Part shown: positions 5,872-5,916 of the stretch, in pieces
How the letters are laid out: each line of letters begins with the position of its first letter
Numbering within the stretch: position 1 is the first letter of the stretch
From: an uncultured Saprospiraceae bacterium
GTDB lineage: Bacteria; Bacteroidota; Bacteroidia; Chitinophagales; Saprospiraceae
Assembly (NCBI GenBank): GCA_937864255.1
Contig: CALMIT010000731.1
Location: 1 to 5,916 of the forward strand
Direction of reading: 5' to 3'
Length of the DNA: 5,916 nucleotides
The notes under the pieces: generated by a model
What the model saw: the letters and a program-made list of their open reading frames with translations, nothing else
What the model was told of the DNA's origin: nothing
Database searches by the model: none
Made by a program: the position numbers and the translations under genes

Positions 5872-5916
5872 TTAAAACCCTACCGGCTCAGGAATAACTT
5901 TTGGCACGTCCCATCG
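5872..5916 (-). CDS. Possible C-terminal end of a minus-strand gene entering from the right
   Basis: The minus strand is open from the window edge for 14 codons, RWDVPKVIPEPVGF, and stops at the TAA 5874-5872, four bases before the outer arm of the terminator hairpin. The position relative to the terminator is the main support. Another minus-strand frame also ends nearby (a TAG at 5883-5881), so the frame is not certain, and the piece is too short to identify. Confidence 0.35.
   Translation of the reverse strand, partial: RWDVPKVIPEPVGF

Noticed and set aside
4785..5897. Plus-strand open frames of 61 to 147 codons opposite the lipoprotein gene
   Set aside because: They overlap a coherent 473-codon minus-strand gene with signal peptide and operon partner; translations are compositionally odd.
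1..5916. CRISPR array, tRNA/rRNA genes, insertion sequence
   Set aside because: I found no regularly spaced repeats, no cloverleaf-like sequence and no transposase or terminal inverted repeats on either strand.

Overview
The window looks like chromosomal DNA of a member of the Bacteroidota. Three things support this: the SMC head sequence at the left edge (its LND-KENSR and FEQAAGISKYKIRK segments), promoter-like TAnnTTTG (-7) elements in front of genes with little or no Shine-Dalgarno sequence, and secreted genes that begin with Bacteroidota-style lipoprotein or Sec signals. I cannot place it below phylum level with confidence. There are no RNA genes, CRISPR arrays or insertion sequences that I can recognise.

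Layout from left to right. Bases 1-789 (minus strand) encode the first 263 residues of the chromosome-organising ATPase SMC, running off the left edge. Its promoter lies so close to the ATG that the transcript may be leaderless. The divergent intergenic region 790-1122 contains an inverted pair of DnaA-box-like 9-mers (855-863 and 868-876) next to an AT-rich stretch. On the plus strand, 1123-2613 encodes a predicted lipoprotein of the vanadium-dependent haloperoxidase / PAP2 superfamily. All the vanadate-pocket residues I could check are present at the spacing seen in fungal chloroperoxidase. A strong 17-bp hairpin terminator follows at 2639-2681.

Bases 2690-3640 form a markedly AT-rich island on the minus strand, about 28% G+C in the two lines I counted, against 57% in the haloperoxidase gene and 42% in the lipoprotein gene. 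It holds two small, translationally overlapping genes that both look damaged. The upstream one needs one extra A to restore a 93-residue protein. The downstream one has a TAA in place of codon 10. Short coding-like tails flank them at 3549-3602 and 2692-2841. The arrangement resembles a decayed accessory cassette, perhaps orphan immunity genes of a polymorphic-toxin locus, but that function is inference only.

Bases 3647-5722 (minus strand) form a two-gene operon: a 473-residue lipoprotein of unknown function with a central cysteine cluster, and, six bases downstream, a 215-residue predicted outer-membrane beta-barrel protein. They probably work together at the outer membrane. A promoter-like element lies upstream (5764-5771). 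A long imperfect hairpin at 5813-5868 separates them from what may be the last 14 codons of another minus-strand gene at the right edge.
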